DNA of 64,000 nucleotides from Reclinomonas americana ATCC 50394 (GCA_048213135.1 PS015009.1:1488001-1552000); one strand, 5' to 3'; counted from the stretch's first letter, positions 9,539 to 19,196 are shown. Notes: generated by a model not told the origin, from the sequence alone. Made by a program: numbers and translations.

Positions 9539-10894
9539 ATGAAATTCCTGCGGTATAACTTTCTCATTATAGCAGTCCTTTTTTCATGCATGGTTCAGGC
9601 GCAGGTAACACTCGCGCCTGCAACCACTTTTGATGCTAAAAAACGACCCCGCAACCTTTCCGACTCCGCCCTGCTCGACCTGGTGCAACGCCAGACCTTC
9701 CGGTATTTTTGGGAGTTTGCCCACCCTGTGAGCGGACTTTCAAGGGAAAGAAGTAACGAGAACTTTGGCTACGGACACGAAACCGTAACCATTGGCGGTA
9801 CCGGGTTTGGTGTGATGAGCGTGATTGTGGCCGCGGAAAGAAAATGGATCGGCAGGGATACCGCTGCCAGCTTTTTGCGTAAGATGGTGAGCTTTTTACT
9901 GAAAGCAAATGCCTATCATGGCGTTTTCCCGCACTGGATGGATGGCGCTACAGGCAAAACCATTCCCTTCAGCAGGAAAGACGACGGCGCTGACCTGGTA
10001 GAATCATCCTACCTGTTCCAGGGGCTGCTGTGCGCAAGACAATATTTCAATGCCGATAATCCTGTAGAGCGGGAGCTGAGGGGAAGGATCAACGCGTTGT
10101 GGAGAGGCACGGAATGGAACTGGTTTACCCGCGACGGGCAGGAAGTGCTGTACTGGCACTGGAGTCCCAACAACGGCTGGTCGATGAACTTTCCCGTTCG
10201 TGGCTTTAATGAATGCCTCATCATGTATATACTCGCAGCCAGCGGTGAAGACTATCCCGTGCCTGCATCGGTCTACCACCGCGGCTGGGCCGAAAGCAAT
10301 TTCTTCACGAATGGGAAAACATTTTATGGCTATAAACTGCCGCTGGGGTTTGACTATGGCGGCCCGCTTTTCTTTTCCCAATACTCTTTCCTCGGCCTTG
10401 ATCCCACAGGTTTAAAAGATCGTTATGCCGATTATTGGGAACAGAACCAGAATCATACCCTCATCAATCACGCCTATTGCGTGGAGAACCCGAAAAAGTT
10501 CACGGGTTATGGTGATAACTGCTGGGGGCTCACCGCCAGCGATACCTGGAACGGTTATGATGCCCATTCGCCAACCAATGACAATGGCACCATCACCCCA
10601 ACAGCGGCGCTTTCCGCATTTCCTTATACGCCGGAGTATTCCATGAAAGCGCTGAAACATTTTTATTACGACCTAGGTGATAAACTCTGGAGTGAATATG
10701 GTTTTATTGATGCCTTTAACGAAACCAAAAACTGGTATGCGCAAAGTCACCTGGCCATTGACCAGGGCCCCATTATTGTGATGATAGAGAATTACCGCAG
10801 CAAATTATTGTGGCGCCTGTTCATGAGCTGCCCCGAAATAAAAAAAGGATTGCAGAAACTGGGCTTTAAAAGTCCCTACCTGGATAAACCATGA
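9539..10894 (+). CDS. GH144-type glucoamylase-family protein (second copy)
   Basis: Secreted enzyme of 451 residues from ATG 9539 (signal FLIIAVLFSCMVQAQ), without the Ig-like domain of its upstream paralogue. The catalytic domain is collinear with that gene: YFWEFAHPVSGLSRER, VLYWHWSPNNGWSMNFP, CWGLTASDTWNGYDAHSPTN and AIDQGPIIVMIENYRSK. It starts 24 bases after the first copy and its stop overlaps the next gene by 4 bases (ATGA), so the genes are translationally linked. Tandem duplication followed by division of labour (surface lipoprotein versus periplasmic form) is likely. A TTG start at 9530 is less plausible. Confidence 0.88.
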   Translation: MKFLRYNFLIIAVLFSCMVQAQVTLAPATTFDAKKRPRNLSDSALLDLVQRQTFRYFWEFAHPVSGLSRERSNENFGYGHETVTIGGTGFGVMSVIVAAERKWIGRDTAASFLRKMVSFLLKANAYHGVFPHWMDGATGKTIPFSRKDDGADLVESSYLFQGLLCARQYFNADNPVERELRGRINALWRGTEWNWFTRDGQEVLYWHWSPNNGWSMNFPVRGFNECLIMYILAASGEDYPVPASVYHRGWAESNFFTNGKTFYGYKLPLGFDYGGPLFFSQYSFLGLDPTGLKDRYADYWEQNQNHTLINHAYCVENPKKFTGYGDNCWGLTASDTWNGYDAHSPTNDNGTITPTAALSAFPYTPEYSMKALKHFYYDLGDKLWSEYGFIDAFNETKNWYAQSHLAIDQGPIIVMIENYRSKLLWRLFMSCPEIKKGLQKLGFKSPYLDKP

Positions 10895-11673
10895 TGAGGT
10901 ATTGTTTTTTGATACTTATTGTTTTGACTGCGATGAACGCTTCAGCGCAGAAGGACTCGCTGTATGAAAAACACTGGATCACCGAAAAAAATGACACACT
11001 TCCTTACCGTATCCTTAAACCGGACAATTATAATCCATCAAAAAAATACCCGCTTATCCTATTCCTGCACGGCGCAGGCGAAAGGGGTAACGATAATGAA
11101 GCACAACTGGTACATGGCTCGTCGCTTTTCCTGCAGGACAGCATAAGAGAACAGTTCCCCGCGTTTGTTGTATTTCCGCAGTGCCCGGCGGCCAGCTACT
11201 GGAGCAATGTGAACATTACAACAGACAGCGTTTCCAAAAAAAGAACATTTGAGTTTCATACCGGAGGTGAACCCACCATTGCGATGCAAATGCTGGAGAA
11301 GCTGATCGTGCAACTGAAGAAAGATTATTCCATCGATAAAAAGCGAATGTACGTGGGTGGCTTGTCCATGGGCGGTATGGGTACATTTGAACTGGTAAGA
11401 AGAAACCCATCCCTGTTTGCAGCAGCCTTCCCGATTTGCGGCGGCGCCCACCCTGCCACGGCTCCATTGTTGCTGAAAACCAACTGGTGGATATTTCACG
11501 GGCTGAAGGATGATGTGGTAGATCCTGAGTTCAGCAAAAAAATGGCGGATGCCATTGAAAGAAGAGGTGGACAAATGAGACTGAGTCTTTATCCCAATGC
11601 GAATCACAACAGCTGGGACAGCGCCTTTGCCGAAAAAGGCCTGTTGCCCTGGTTGTTCTCAAACCATAAATAG
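10891..11673 (+). CDS. Secreted alpha/beta-hydrolase (prolyl oligopeptidase/dienelactone hydrolase-like esterase)
   Basis: A 260-residue secreted serine hydrolase (signal ILIVLTAMNASAQ). The oxyanion segment is LILFLHGAGERGND, the nucleophile elbow is GGLSMGGMG, the acid lies in FHGLKDDVVDP, and the histidine in NANHNSWDSAF. These are the complete Ser-Asp-His set of the PHB-depolymerase/esterase clan. Its start overlaps the GH144 stop, so it belongs to the glycan operon, where such proteins remove acyl groups from sugars. Its true substrate is unknown. Confidence 0.82.
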   Translation: MMRYCFLILIVLTAMNASAQKDSLYEKHWITEKNDTLPYRILKPDNYNPSKKYPLILFLHGAGERGNDNEAQLVHGSSLFLQDSIREQFPAFVVFPQCPAASYWSNVNITTDSVSKKRTFEFHTGGEPTIAMQMLEKLIVQLKKDYSIDKKRMYVGGLSMGGMGTFELVRRNPSLFAAAFPICGGAHPATAPLLLKTNWWIFHGLKDDVVDPEFSKKMADAIERRGGQMRLSLYPNANHNSWDSAFAEKGLLPWLFSNHK

Positions 11674-11678
11674 ACATC

Positions 11679-13427
11679 ATGCGTCAACGTATTGCTGTTA
11701 TTGTACTCCTGTTCCTTTCGCTGCAATCATCTGCGCAGCAAAAAACCTATTGCAATCCCGTTAATGTGGATTACGGATATACGCCTTTTCCCAGCTTTGG
11801 TGAATGGGGTAAACACCGGGCTACAGCCGATCCTGTTATCGTGAATTATAAAGGTGATCTCTATCTTTTCAGCACCAACCAGTGGGGATACTGGTACAGC
11901 AGTGATATGCTGAACTGGACATTCAACCCAAAGAAATTCCTGCGGCCCTGGAACGACTCCCGCGACGAACTCTGTGCCCCGGCTGTTGGCGTCATCGGCG
12001 ATACCATGCTTGTATTCGGTTCTACCTATACCAATAAGTTCACCCTGTGGATGAGCACCGATCCCAAAAACAATGTGTGGAAACCACTGGTGGATTCATT
12101 CGAGATCGGTGGCTGGGATCCCGCTTTTTTTACTGATGATGATGGCCGCCTGTACATGTACAACGGCAGCAGCAACCGGTACCCGGTATATGGTGTGGAA
12201 CTTGATCGTAAAACATTCAAACCCATTGGCACGCGTACACCCATGTACCTGCTGCAGGACTGGCGCTATGGCTGGCAGCGATTCGGGGAGAACATGGACA
12301 ATACTTTTTTAGATCCCTTCATTGAAGGCGCCTGGATGACCAAACATAATGGCAAATATTATTTCCAGTATGGCGCTCCCGGAACAGAAATGAGTGGCTA
12401 TGCCGATGGTGTGGTGATAGGCAACAAACCCCTGTTCGATGGTGCGGAAACGCAACCGCAATCCGATCCGCTGAGTTTTAAGGCGGGCGGTTTTTCAAGA
12501 GGAGCAGGCCACGGTTCTACCTTCCAGGATAAATACAATAACTACTGGCATATTTCCACCAGCATCATTTGCGTGAAAAATACCTGGGAAAGAAGGATGG
12601 GCATATGGCCCGCCGGTTTCGACAAAGACGATGTAATGTATTGCAATACCGCTTTCGGTGATTATCCTCACAGGCTCCCTTCCCCGCGAGGGGAAGGACA
12701 GGCCGGGGGATATTTCACGGGCTGGATGCTGCTGAACTATAAAAAACCGGTAATGGTTTCGTCTACCCTTGGCAGTTACTACGCCAACAACGCCGTTGAC
12801 GAAAGCATCAAAACCTACTGGAGCGCCGCAACAGCCAATGCCGGCGAATGGATACAATCCGATCTCGGAAATGTGTCTACAGTAAATGCTGTACAGGTCA
12901 ATTACGCCGACCAGGATGCGGAGTTTGTGGGCAAGCAAACCAATATCTACCATCAATACAAATTGTATTATTCAGTTGACGGAAAGAAGTGGGCCATACT
13001 CGTTGATAAAAGCATCAACAAAAAAGATGTGCCGCACGACTACGTGGAATTAGCCACGCCGATACAAGCCCGCTACATCAAACTGGAAAATATTCATATG
13101 CCTACGGGTAAGTTCGCCATCAGCGGTTTGCGGGTATTCGGTAATGGTAATGGCGCCAGGCCCAAAGCAGTGAAAGACATGTATGTGCTGCGGACAGAAA
13201 AAGATAAACGCAGCGCTTATATCAAATGGAACCCGGTTGATGACGCGTTTGCCTATAACCTGTATTATGGCACAGCGCCGGATAAACTGTACAGCTGCAT
13301 TATGGTACACGATTTCAATGAATACTGGTTCAAAGCCATGGACAGCCAGAAAACGTATTATTTTTCTATTGAAGCGATTAATGAAAACGGCGTTTCTGCA
13401 AGAATGCCGGTAAAAAAAGTGGATTAA
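11679..13427 (+). CDS. GH43-like five-bladed propeller protein with F5/8C and fibronectin III domains
   Basis: Secreted 582-residue protein. The N-terminal half is a GH43-type beta-propeller (GKHRATADPVIVNYKGDLYLF with the conserved Asp, then VGGWDPAFFTDDDGRLYMY-type blades). Residues about 350-480 form a discoidin/F5/8C carbohydrate-binding domain (NAVDESIKTYWSAATANAGE, ARYIKLENIHM). The last 100 residues are FN3-like. A GC-rich insert encoding LPSPRGEGQAGG (about 12676-12711) interrupts the blade-to-F5/8C linker and looks like an intragenic repeat. It lies 5 bases after the esterase, same operon. Catalytic activity and substrate are not certain. Confidence 0.82.
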   Translation: MRQRIAVIVLLFLSLQSSAQQKTYCNPVNVDYGYTPFPSFGEWGKHRATADPVIVNYKGDLYLFSTNQWGYWYSSDMLNWTFNPKKFLRPWNDSRDELCAPAVGVIGDTMLVFGSTYTNKFTLWMSTDPKNNVWKPLVDSFEIGGWDPAFFTDDDGRLYMYNGSSNRYPVYGVELDRKTFKPIGTRTPMYLLQDWRYGWQRFGENMDNTFLDPFIEGAWMTKHNGKYYFQYGAPGTEMSGYADGVVIGNKPLFDGAETQPQSDPLSFKAGGFSRGAGHGSTFQDKYNNYWHISTSIICVKNTWERRMGIWPAGFDKDDVMYCNTAFGDYPHRLPSPRGEGQAGGYFTGWMLLNYKKPVMVSSTLGSYYANNAVDESIKTYWSAATANAGEWIQSDLGNVSTVNAVQVNYADQDAEFVGKQTNIYHQYKLYYSVDGKKWAILVDKSINKKDVPHDYVELATPIQARYIKLENIHMPTGKFAISGLRVFGNGNGARPKAVKDMYVLRTEKDKRSAYIKWNPVDDAFAYNLYYGTAPDKLYSCIMVHDFNEYWFKAMDSQKTYYFSIEAINENGVSARMPVKKVD

Positions 13428-13452
13428 CCCTTAACGAAATAAAAACGAACAG

Positions 13453-15732
13453 ATGAAACCAATACTGCGATTAATGATGATTGTTCTTTTCCTGCCGGCA
13501 GTACTGCACGCCCAGGTGAAGGACCCAAAGATGAACAGCTTTATCGATGCACTGATGAAGAAGATGACCCTCGATGAAAAGATAGGGCAGCTGAACCTGC
13601 CCGGATCAGGAGATATTGTTACCGGCCAGGCTTCCAACTCCGATATCGCCAAAAAGATCCGCGAAGGAAAAGTGGGCGGACTGTTCAATATCAAATCGGT
13701 TGACAAAATCCGCGATGTACAAAAAGTGGCCGTGGAGCAAACCCGGCTGAAGATACCCATGATCTTTGGTATGGATGTGATACATGGTTATCAAACCACC
13801 TTTCCCATTCCGCTGGCGCTTTCCTGCACCTGGAATATGAATGCCATTGAGCAAAGCGCACGCATTGCCGCTATTGAAGCCAGCGCCGATGGTATTTGCT
13901 GGACTTTCAGTCCTATGGTGGATGTAGCCCGCGACCCGCGCTGGGGCCGTATTGCTGAAGGTAACGGCGAAGACCCATACCTGGGCTCCATGATCGCCAA
14001 AGCTATGGTGAAAGGTTACCAGGGCAATGACCTGAAAAAGAACAACACCATTATGGCCTGTGTAAAACACTATGCCATGTACGGCGCCGCCGAAGCAGGA
14101 CGAGATTACAATACCACCGACATGAGCCGCATTCGCATGTTCAACGATTACCTGCCGCCTTACAAAGCTGCTGTGGATGCCGGTGCAGGAAGTCTTATGG
14201 CTTCATTCAATGAGGTAGATGGTATTCCTGCAACAGGCAATAAATACCTGATGACAGATGTGCTGCGCAAATTGTGGGGCTTCAAAGGATTTGTAGTAAC
14301 GGATTATACCGGTATCAATGAAATGATCGATCATGGTATGGGTGACCTGCAAACCGTATCCGCCCTGGCTTTGAAAGCAGGGGTACATATGGATATGGTG
14401 GGCGAAGGATTTCTTACCACGTTAAAAAAATCACTGGGTGAAGGAAAAGTAACGCTGAAAGAGATTGACGAAGCCTGCCGTCTCATCCTGGAAGCCAAAT
14501 ACAAACTCGGTTTGTTTGATGATCCCTATAAATATTGTGATGCCAGCAGGGCAAAAACGGAAATATATACACCAGCTCATATTAAAACGGCAAGACAGAT
14601 CGCCACGGAGAGTTTTGTATTGCTGAAAAACCAGGATAACCTGCTGCCGTTGAAAAAATCCGGAACTATTGCACTGATCGGGCCGCTGGCCGATACCAAA
14701 GAAAATATGCCCGGCACCTGGAGTGTGGCTACTGATCTTAAAACAGCCGTCACTGTAAAAGAAGGGTTGCAAAATGCATTGGGCAGCAACGCGAAAGTAT
14801 TGTATGCGAAAGGCTCTAACCTCGATGCCGACAGCGCATTCGAAGACCGGGCTACCATGTTTGGCCGCTCATTACACCGCGACAAACGTACGGCCGACCA
14901 GTTACGTGAAGAAGCCCTGGCTATTGCCGCACAGGCAGATGTTATTGTTGCCGCGCTGGGCGAGTCTTCTGAAATGAGCGGTGAAAGCTCCAGCCGCACC
15001 AACCTCGAAATACCGCAAATACAGAAAGAACTGCTGGCAGCATTGCTTAAAACCGGCAAACCTGTTGTACTGGTATTATTTGCCGGCCGCCCCATGGTAC
15101 TGAAATGGGAACAGCAAAATGTACCCGCCATCCTCAATGTATGGTTCGGTGGATCTGAAGCCGGTAACGCTATTGCCGACGTACTGTTTGGTGATGTGAA
15201 CCCATCAGGAAAACTCTCCACCACTTTCCCGCAGAACGTAGGCCAGGTACCTATTTACTATGCACACAAAAACACAGGCCGCCCATTGGGACAAGGAAAA
15301 TGGTTCGAGAAATTCCGTTCCAATTATTTGGATGTTTCCAATGACCCGCTGTACCCCTTTGGTTACGGGCTGAGTTATACCACGTTCTCTTACGGCGATG
15401 TGAAACTGAGCAGCAACAGCATGTCCATGGCAGGAAATATAACAGCAACAGTGACACTTACCAACAGCGGCAAAACCGATGGTGCGGAAGTAGTGCAGCT
15501 ATACATCCGCGACATGGTGGGCTCTGTAACCCGTCCTGTAAAAGAACTGAAAGGGTTTCAAAAAGTATGGCTGAAAGCCGGTGAAAGCAAAGTAATCAGT
15601 TTCAGGATCACAGCCGAAGACCTGAAATTTTATAACAGCGACCTGAAGTTTGTGGCAGAACCCGGCGACTTCAAAGTATTCATTGGTACCAACAGTCGTG
15701 ATGCGAAAGAAGCGGCCTTCAGGCTGCAATAA
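13453..15732 (+). CDS. bglX: GH3 beta-glucosidase (BglX-like)
   Basis: Secreted/periplasmic exo-beta-glucosidase, 759 residues (signal MMIVLFLPAVLHAQ). The N-terminal TIM barrel carries MIFGMDVIHGYQTTFP, WTFSPMVDVARDPRWGR and the nucleophile segment KGFVVTDYTG with Asp284. The second domain carries the LGESSEMSGESSSR loop, and an FN3-like C-terminal domain follows. It should release glucose from the oligosaccharides made by the GH144 enzymes. It lies 25 bases after the GH43-like gene. GH3 activity is firm; preference for sophoro-oligosaccharides is inferred from neighbours. Confidence 0.93.
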   Translation: MKPILRLMMIVLFLPAVLHAQVKDPKMNSFIDALMKKMTLDEKIGQLNLPGSGDIVTGQASNSDIAKKIREGKVGGLFNIKSVDKIRDVQKVAVEQTRLKIPMIFGMDVIHGYQTTFPIPLALSCTWNMNAIEQSARIAAIEASADGICWTFSPMVDVARDPRWGRIAEGNGEDPYLGSMIAKAMVKGYQGNDLKKNNTIMACVKHYAMYGAAEAGRDYNTTDMSRIRMFNDYLPPYKAAVDAGAGSLMASFNEVDGIPATGNKYLMTDVLRKLWGFKGFVVTDYTGINEMIDHGMGDLQTVSALALKAGVHMDMVGEGFLTTLKKSLGEGKVTLKEIDEACRLILEAKYKLGLFDDPYKYCDASRAKTEIYTPAHIKTARQIATESFVLLKNQDNLLPLKKSGTIALIGPLADTKENMPGTWSVATDLKTAVTVKEGLQNALGSNAKVLYAKGSNLDADSAFEDRATMFGRSLHRDKRTADQLREEALAIAAQADVIVAALGESSEMSGESSSRTNLEIPQIQKELLAALLKTGKPVVLVLFAGRPMVLKWEQQNVPAILNVWFGGSEAGNAIADVLFGDVNPSGKLSTTFPQNVGQVPIYYAHKNTGRPLGQGKWFEKFRSNYLDVSNDPLYPFGYGLSYTTFSYGDVKLSSNSMSMAGNITATVTLTNSGKTDGAEVVQLYIRDMVGSVTRPVKELKGFQKVWLKAGESKVISFRITAEDLKFYNSDLKFVAEPGDFKVFIGTNSRDAKEAAFRLQ

Positions 15733-15794
15733 AAATAAAAGCAACACTACTCCGCCGGATCTTTTCTTTTCGAAGGATTTCGGCAGTAGTTCCG

Positions 15795-15897
15795 CCGGGG
15801 TCTTCGCGATAGCGAGACCCCGGTGATTTAATATAACGGCGATGTGTAAACGAAATTTACCCTTTTGTTTCGACCGGGTCTCCGGAACGGGACCCGG
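15795..15897. repeat. Two GC-rich hairpins between the GH3 genes
   Basis: First hairpin: CCGGGGTCT (15795-15803) pairs with AGACCCCGG (15815-15823). Second: CCGGGTC (15874-15880) pairs with GACCCGG (15891-15897). Neither is followed by a T run, so they look more like dispersed palindromic repeats or processing/stability elements than terminators. They fill the only sizeable gap in the enzyme operon. Confidence 0.5.
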
Positions 15898-15941
15898 GTG
15901 AGCGCATACCCTCTTGCGGTTTATTATTTAACCTCGTTATT

Positions 15942-18182
15942 ATGACAACAATGCCTGTAAAGAATTTATACCTGGCCCTTTCCGCGGTTTTGCTGATACA
16001 TGTTAACGCATCGGCACAACGTAAAACCGTTTCACAAAGGGTAGACTCTGTGCTGAAGCTGATGACATTGGAAGAAAAAGCAGGTCAGCTGAACCAGTAC
16101 AGCGGCGACTGGTCGCATACCGGGCCTATTACCAAAGACGGCGACAAACCTGCACAGATCCGCAATGGTCAGCTCGGTTCTATGCTCAACGTTATTGGCG
16201 TGCAACACACCCGCGAAGTGCAGGAAATGGCGATGCAATCGAGATTGAAAATCCCGTTGCTTTTCGGGCAGGATGTGATCCATGGTTTCCGCACTACATT
16301 TCCCATACCCCTTGCAGAAGCCGCCAGTTGGGACCTGCCCGCCATTGAACGCAGCGCCCGGGTAGCAGCCGAAGAAGCATCCGCGTCAGGTATTCACTGG
16401 ACTTTCGCTCCTATGGTCGACATAGCCCGCGATGCCCGCTGGGGAAGGGTTATGGAAGGCTCGGGAGAAGATCCCTACCTGGGTTCACTCATCGCGGCAG
16501 CGAGGGTAAAAGGTTTCCAGGGAAAAGGCATCGGCCGTACAGATGCGGTGATGGCCTGTGTAAAACACTTTGCCGCTTACGGCGCCGCCACGGGAGGAAG
16601 AGACTATAATTCAGTGGATATGAGCGAACGCATGCTGTGGTCGGTATACCTGCCGCCTTTCAAAGCCGCTCTTGATGCCGGGGCTTCTTCCATAATGAAC
16701 GCGTTCAACGATCTTAATGGCATACCGGCAACGGGTAACCGCTATTTGCTTCGCGATGTATTGAAAGGACAATGGAATTTTAAAGGCATCGTGGTCAGCG
16801 ACTGGGGATCGGTAAATGGCATGGTTAAACATGGATATGCTGCAGACAATAAAGAAGCCGCACTTGACGCCATTACAGCCGGTTGCGATATGGATATGGA
16901 AAGCCGGTGCTACAAAGATTACCTCGTTCAATTGGTGAAAGAAGGTAAAGTAAATATGAGCCTGGTTGATGACGCGGTGCGAAGGGTACTCACGAAAAAA
17001 TTTGAACTCGGGCTTTTTGATGATCCGTTTAAATTTTGCGATGAAGCCAGGGAAGCTGCACAAAAAAACGTACCCGCCCATCGCGAAGCGGCGAGAGACA
17101 TAGCCCGTAAAAGCATAGTACTGCTGAAGAATGAACAGCAGGTATTACCGATTTCGAAAAAGATAAAAACGATAGCGCTCATTGGTCCGTTCATGAAAGC
17201 GGTGAAAGACAATCTTGGTTTCTGGAGCATGGAATGGCCCGATGATTCCAGCACCATCGTTACCCAGTATGAAGGTATCAGGCAAAGGCTCGATCCTTCC
17301 TCAACGATCCGCTACGCGAAAGGCTGTAATATCAACGATAGCATCCGCACAGGTTTTGCTGAAGCCATAGCCGCGGCGCAACAGGCGGATGTGGTGATCA
17401 TGAGCATCGGCGAGGCCAGGGACATGAGTGGCGAATCCAAAAGCAGGAGCAACATCACCATTCCCGGGGTACAGGAAGAACTGGTGCAAGCCATCATCGC
17501 TACAGGTAAACCCGTTGTGGTAATGATCAATGCCGGTCGCCCACTGGTGTTTAACCGTATTGCGGATGAAGCGCCATCAGTTCTATATACCTGGTGGCTG
17601 GGCAGCCAGGCCGGTAACGCCATTGCCGATGTATTGTTCGGCGATTACAACCCTTCGGGCCGGCTGCCTGTGAGCTTTCCGCGTTCCACCGGGCAAATGC
17701 CTATCTATTATAATCATTTCAATACCGGACATCCGGCGGCCAGCGATAAAGACGTGAACTATGTAACGGGTTACATCGACCTGCAGAACAGCCCGCGTTT
17801 TCCTTTTGGTTACGGGTTGGGTTACAGCGCTTTCGTTTATGGTGATGTGCAGCTCGATAAAAATAGTATGCCTGCCAACAGTTCCATAAAAGCTAATATA
17901 ACGGTAACGAATAGTGGCAAATATGATGGAACAGAAACAGTGCAGTTGTACATCAGGGATATGGCGGCATCAGCAATAAGGCCGGTAAAGGAACTGAAAA
18001 AATTTCAGCAGGTATTTCTTAAAGCGGGAGAAACCAAAACAGTCTCTTTTTCTTTAACAGCGGAGGACCTGAAGTTTTACAATAACCGGCTTCAATATGT
18101 ATATGAGCCCGGAGCGTTTACAATTATGATTGGTCCGAATGCCAGGGACGTAAAGGAAAAGATGTTTCAATTGATCAAATAA
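15942..18182 (+). CDS. bglX: GH3 beta-glucosidase (BglX-like), second copy
   Basis: Paralogue of the preceding GH3 enzyme, 746 residues with a signal peptide (YLALSAVLLIHVNASAQ). It shares LLFGQDVIHGFRTTFP, WTFAPMVDIARDARWGR, nucleophile Asp287 in GIVVSDWGSVNG, the SIGEARDMSGESKSR loop and the FN3-like tail. The start could also be the second ATG at 15951. The 209-base gap upstream with two hairpins suggests separate tuning of expression from the first copy. Presumed role: glucose release in the periplasm; the reason for two copies is unknown. Confidence 0.92.
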   Translation: MTTMPVKNLYLALSAVLLIHVNASAQRKTVSQRVDSVLKLMTLEEKAGQLNQYSGDWSHTGPITKDGDKPAQIRNGQLGSMLNVIGVQHTREVQEMAMQSRLKIPLLFGQDVIHGFRTTFPIPLAEAASWDLPAIERSARVAAEEASASGIHWTFAPMVDIARDARWGRVMEGSGEDPYLGSLIAAARVKGFQGKGIGRTDAVMACVKHFAAYGAATGGRDYNSVDMSERMLWSVYLPPFKAALDAGASSIMNAFNDLNGIPATGNRYLLRDVLKGQWNFKGIVVSDWGSVNGMVKHGYAADNKEAALDAITAGCDMDMESRCYKDYLVQLVKEGKVNMSLVDDAVRRVLTKKFELGLFDDPFKFCDEAREAAQKNVPAHREAARDIARKSIVLLKNEQQVLPISKKIKTIALIGPFMKAVKDNLGFWSMEWPDDSSTIVTQYEGIRQRLDPSSTIRYAKGCNINDSIRTGFAEAIAAAQQADVVIMSIGEARDMSGESKSRSNITIPGVQEELVQAIIATGKPVVVMINAGRPLVFNRIADEAPSVLYTWWLGSQAGNAIADVLFGDYNPSGRLPVSFPRSTGQMPIYYNHFNTGHPAASDKDVNYVTGYIDLQNSPRFPFGYGLGYSAFVYGDVQLDKNSMPANSSIKANITVTNSGKYDGTETVQLYIRDMAASAIRPVKELKKFQQVFLKAGETKTVSFSLTAEDLKFYNNRLQYVYEPGAFTIMIGPNARDVKEKMFQLIK

Positions 18183-18204
18183 GTATTTTTGGCAAAACCT
18201 GTCT

Positions 18205-18825
18205 ATGCAACTCAACGGCATCCGTAATATCCTCTTCGACCTCGGCGGCGTATTACTCGATATCGATTATAATAAAACAGAACAGGCCTTCCGCGACCTG
18301 GGCTTTGACAATTTTGATCATATGTACAGCCAGTTCAGGGCAGATGCCCTATTTGAAAAACTGGAGACCGGCCATGTGACCATCGACGACTTTTATACAA
18401 AACTAAAAGAAAGAGCTTCGCGGGAACTGACCGATGAGCAGTTGAACAAGGCCTGGTGCGCCATGATCCTCGACTTCAGGAAGGAAAGCCTGGCTTACCT
18501 CAAAATCTTGTCGCAACACTACCGGGTATACCTGCTCAGCAACACCAATGAGATCCATATTGCCGCGCTGGAAAAGCAATACGCCGAACAACTGGGCGCG
18601 GGCTGGCTCGACGATTATTTTCATAAAGCCTACTATTCCAGCCGTATAGGACTGCGCAAACCCCACAAAGAATGCTATGAATTTGTACTGGCCGATGCTG
18701 GTATCCGGGCGGAAGAAACCCTGTTTATTGACGATTCTTACAATAATATTGAAGCTGCGGCCATCGTGGGCCTCAGCACCCACCTGTTGTTACCCGAAGA
18801 AAGAATTGAAACCCTCGGGCTTTAA
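18205..18825 (+). CDS. HAD-superfamily phosphatase (HAD-IA type)
   Basis: Cytoplasmic 206-residue HAD hydrolase. Motif I is NILFDLGGVLLDIDY, with the nucleophile Asp in FDLGGV. Motif II is YLLSNTNEIH, motif III the Lys of GLRKPHKECYE, and motif IV is TLFIDDSYNN. FDxGGV is typical of the YihX-like sugar-phosphatase group rather than FDxDGT members. It sits 22 bases after the GH3 gene, so it may be read with the glycan operon, but it is equally a stand-alone housekeeping gene. Substrate unknown. Confidence 0.9.
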   Translation: MQLNGIRNILFDLGGVLLDIDYNKTEQAFRDLGFDNFDHMYSQFRADALFEKLETGHVTIDDFYTKLKERASRELTDEQLNKAWCAMILDFRKESLAYLKILSQHYRVYLLSNTNEIHIAALEKQYAEQLGAGWLDDYFHKAYYSSRIGLRKPHKECYEFVLADAGIRAEETLFIDDSYNNIEAAAIVGLSTHLLLPEERIETLGL

Positions 18826-18843
18826 ATTGACCCACCGCCCTGT

Positions 18844-19074
18844 TTACTTAACTTCCTCAAAATCAATATAATCCCCGGCCGCCGTTTTGGTGGACTTCTC
18901 TTGCTGCTGTTGCTGGAACTGCTGTTGTTGCTGTTGCTGGCGGTTCATTTGCTGCTGCATTTCACCCACTTTCTGTTTCACCTGCTTGGTGGTTTGGTAC
19001 AGGGGAACGATAAAGTCGAATATCAGCTTGTACAACAGGTACAACAGGAACAGTTCAAAAAGTACTTTTAACAT
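18844..19074 (-). CDS. DUF4834-type small membrane protein
   Basis: A 76-residue protein: an N-terminal hydrophobic helix (LFELFLLYLLYKLIFDFIVPLY), a basic linker, a Gln-rich stretch (two runs of 6-7 Gln) and a conserved acidic tail ending GDYIDFEEVK. This is the DUF4834 layout common in Bacteroidota. The glutamine run is encoded by CAG/CAA repeats visible as gct/gtt repeats on the plus strand. An opposite-strand open frame here (Cys-rich) is an N-terminal extension of rimP and is not real. Function unknown. Confidence 0.75.
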   Translation of the reverse strand: MLKVLFELFLLYLLYKLIFDFIVPLYQTTKQVKQKVGEMQQQMNRQQQQQQQFQQQQQEKSTKTAAGDYIDFEEVK

Positions 19075-19164
19075 AATACAAAGGTATTTAAGAAGACGAT
19101 TGACCCCTGTTAAAGTTTTACCGCCGGTAAAGACGGGTAAAAGACGCCGGCCGCATCATCAACA

Positions 19165-19196
19165 TTTGGAGAATCTCCCCGTTTGCACTATATTTG
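19165..19196 (+). promoter_or_regulatory. Bacteroidota-type promoter of the rimP-nusA-infB operon
   Basis: TTTG at 19165-19168 and TATATTTG at 19189-19196 (consensus TAnnTTTG) with a 20-base spacer, the expected spacing for the primary sigma factor of this phylum. The start of transcription would be near 19203, giving a leader of about 47 bases before rimP. Confidence 0.7.
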
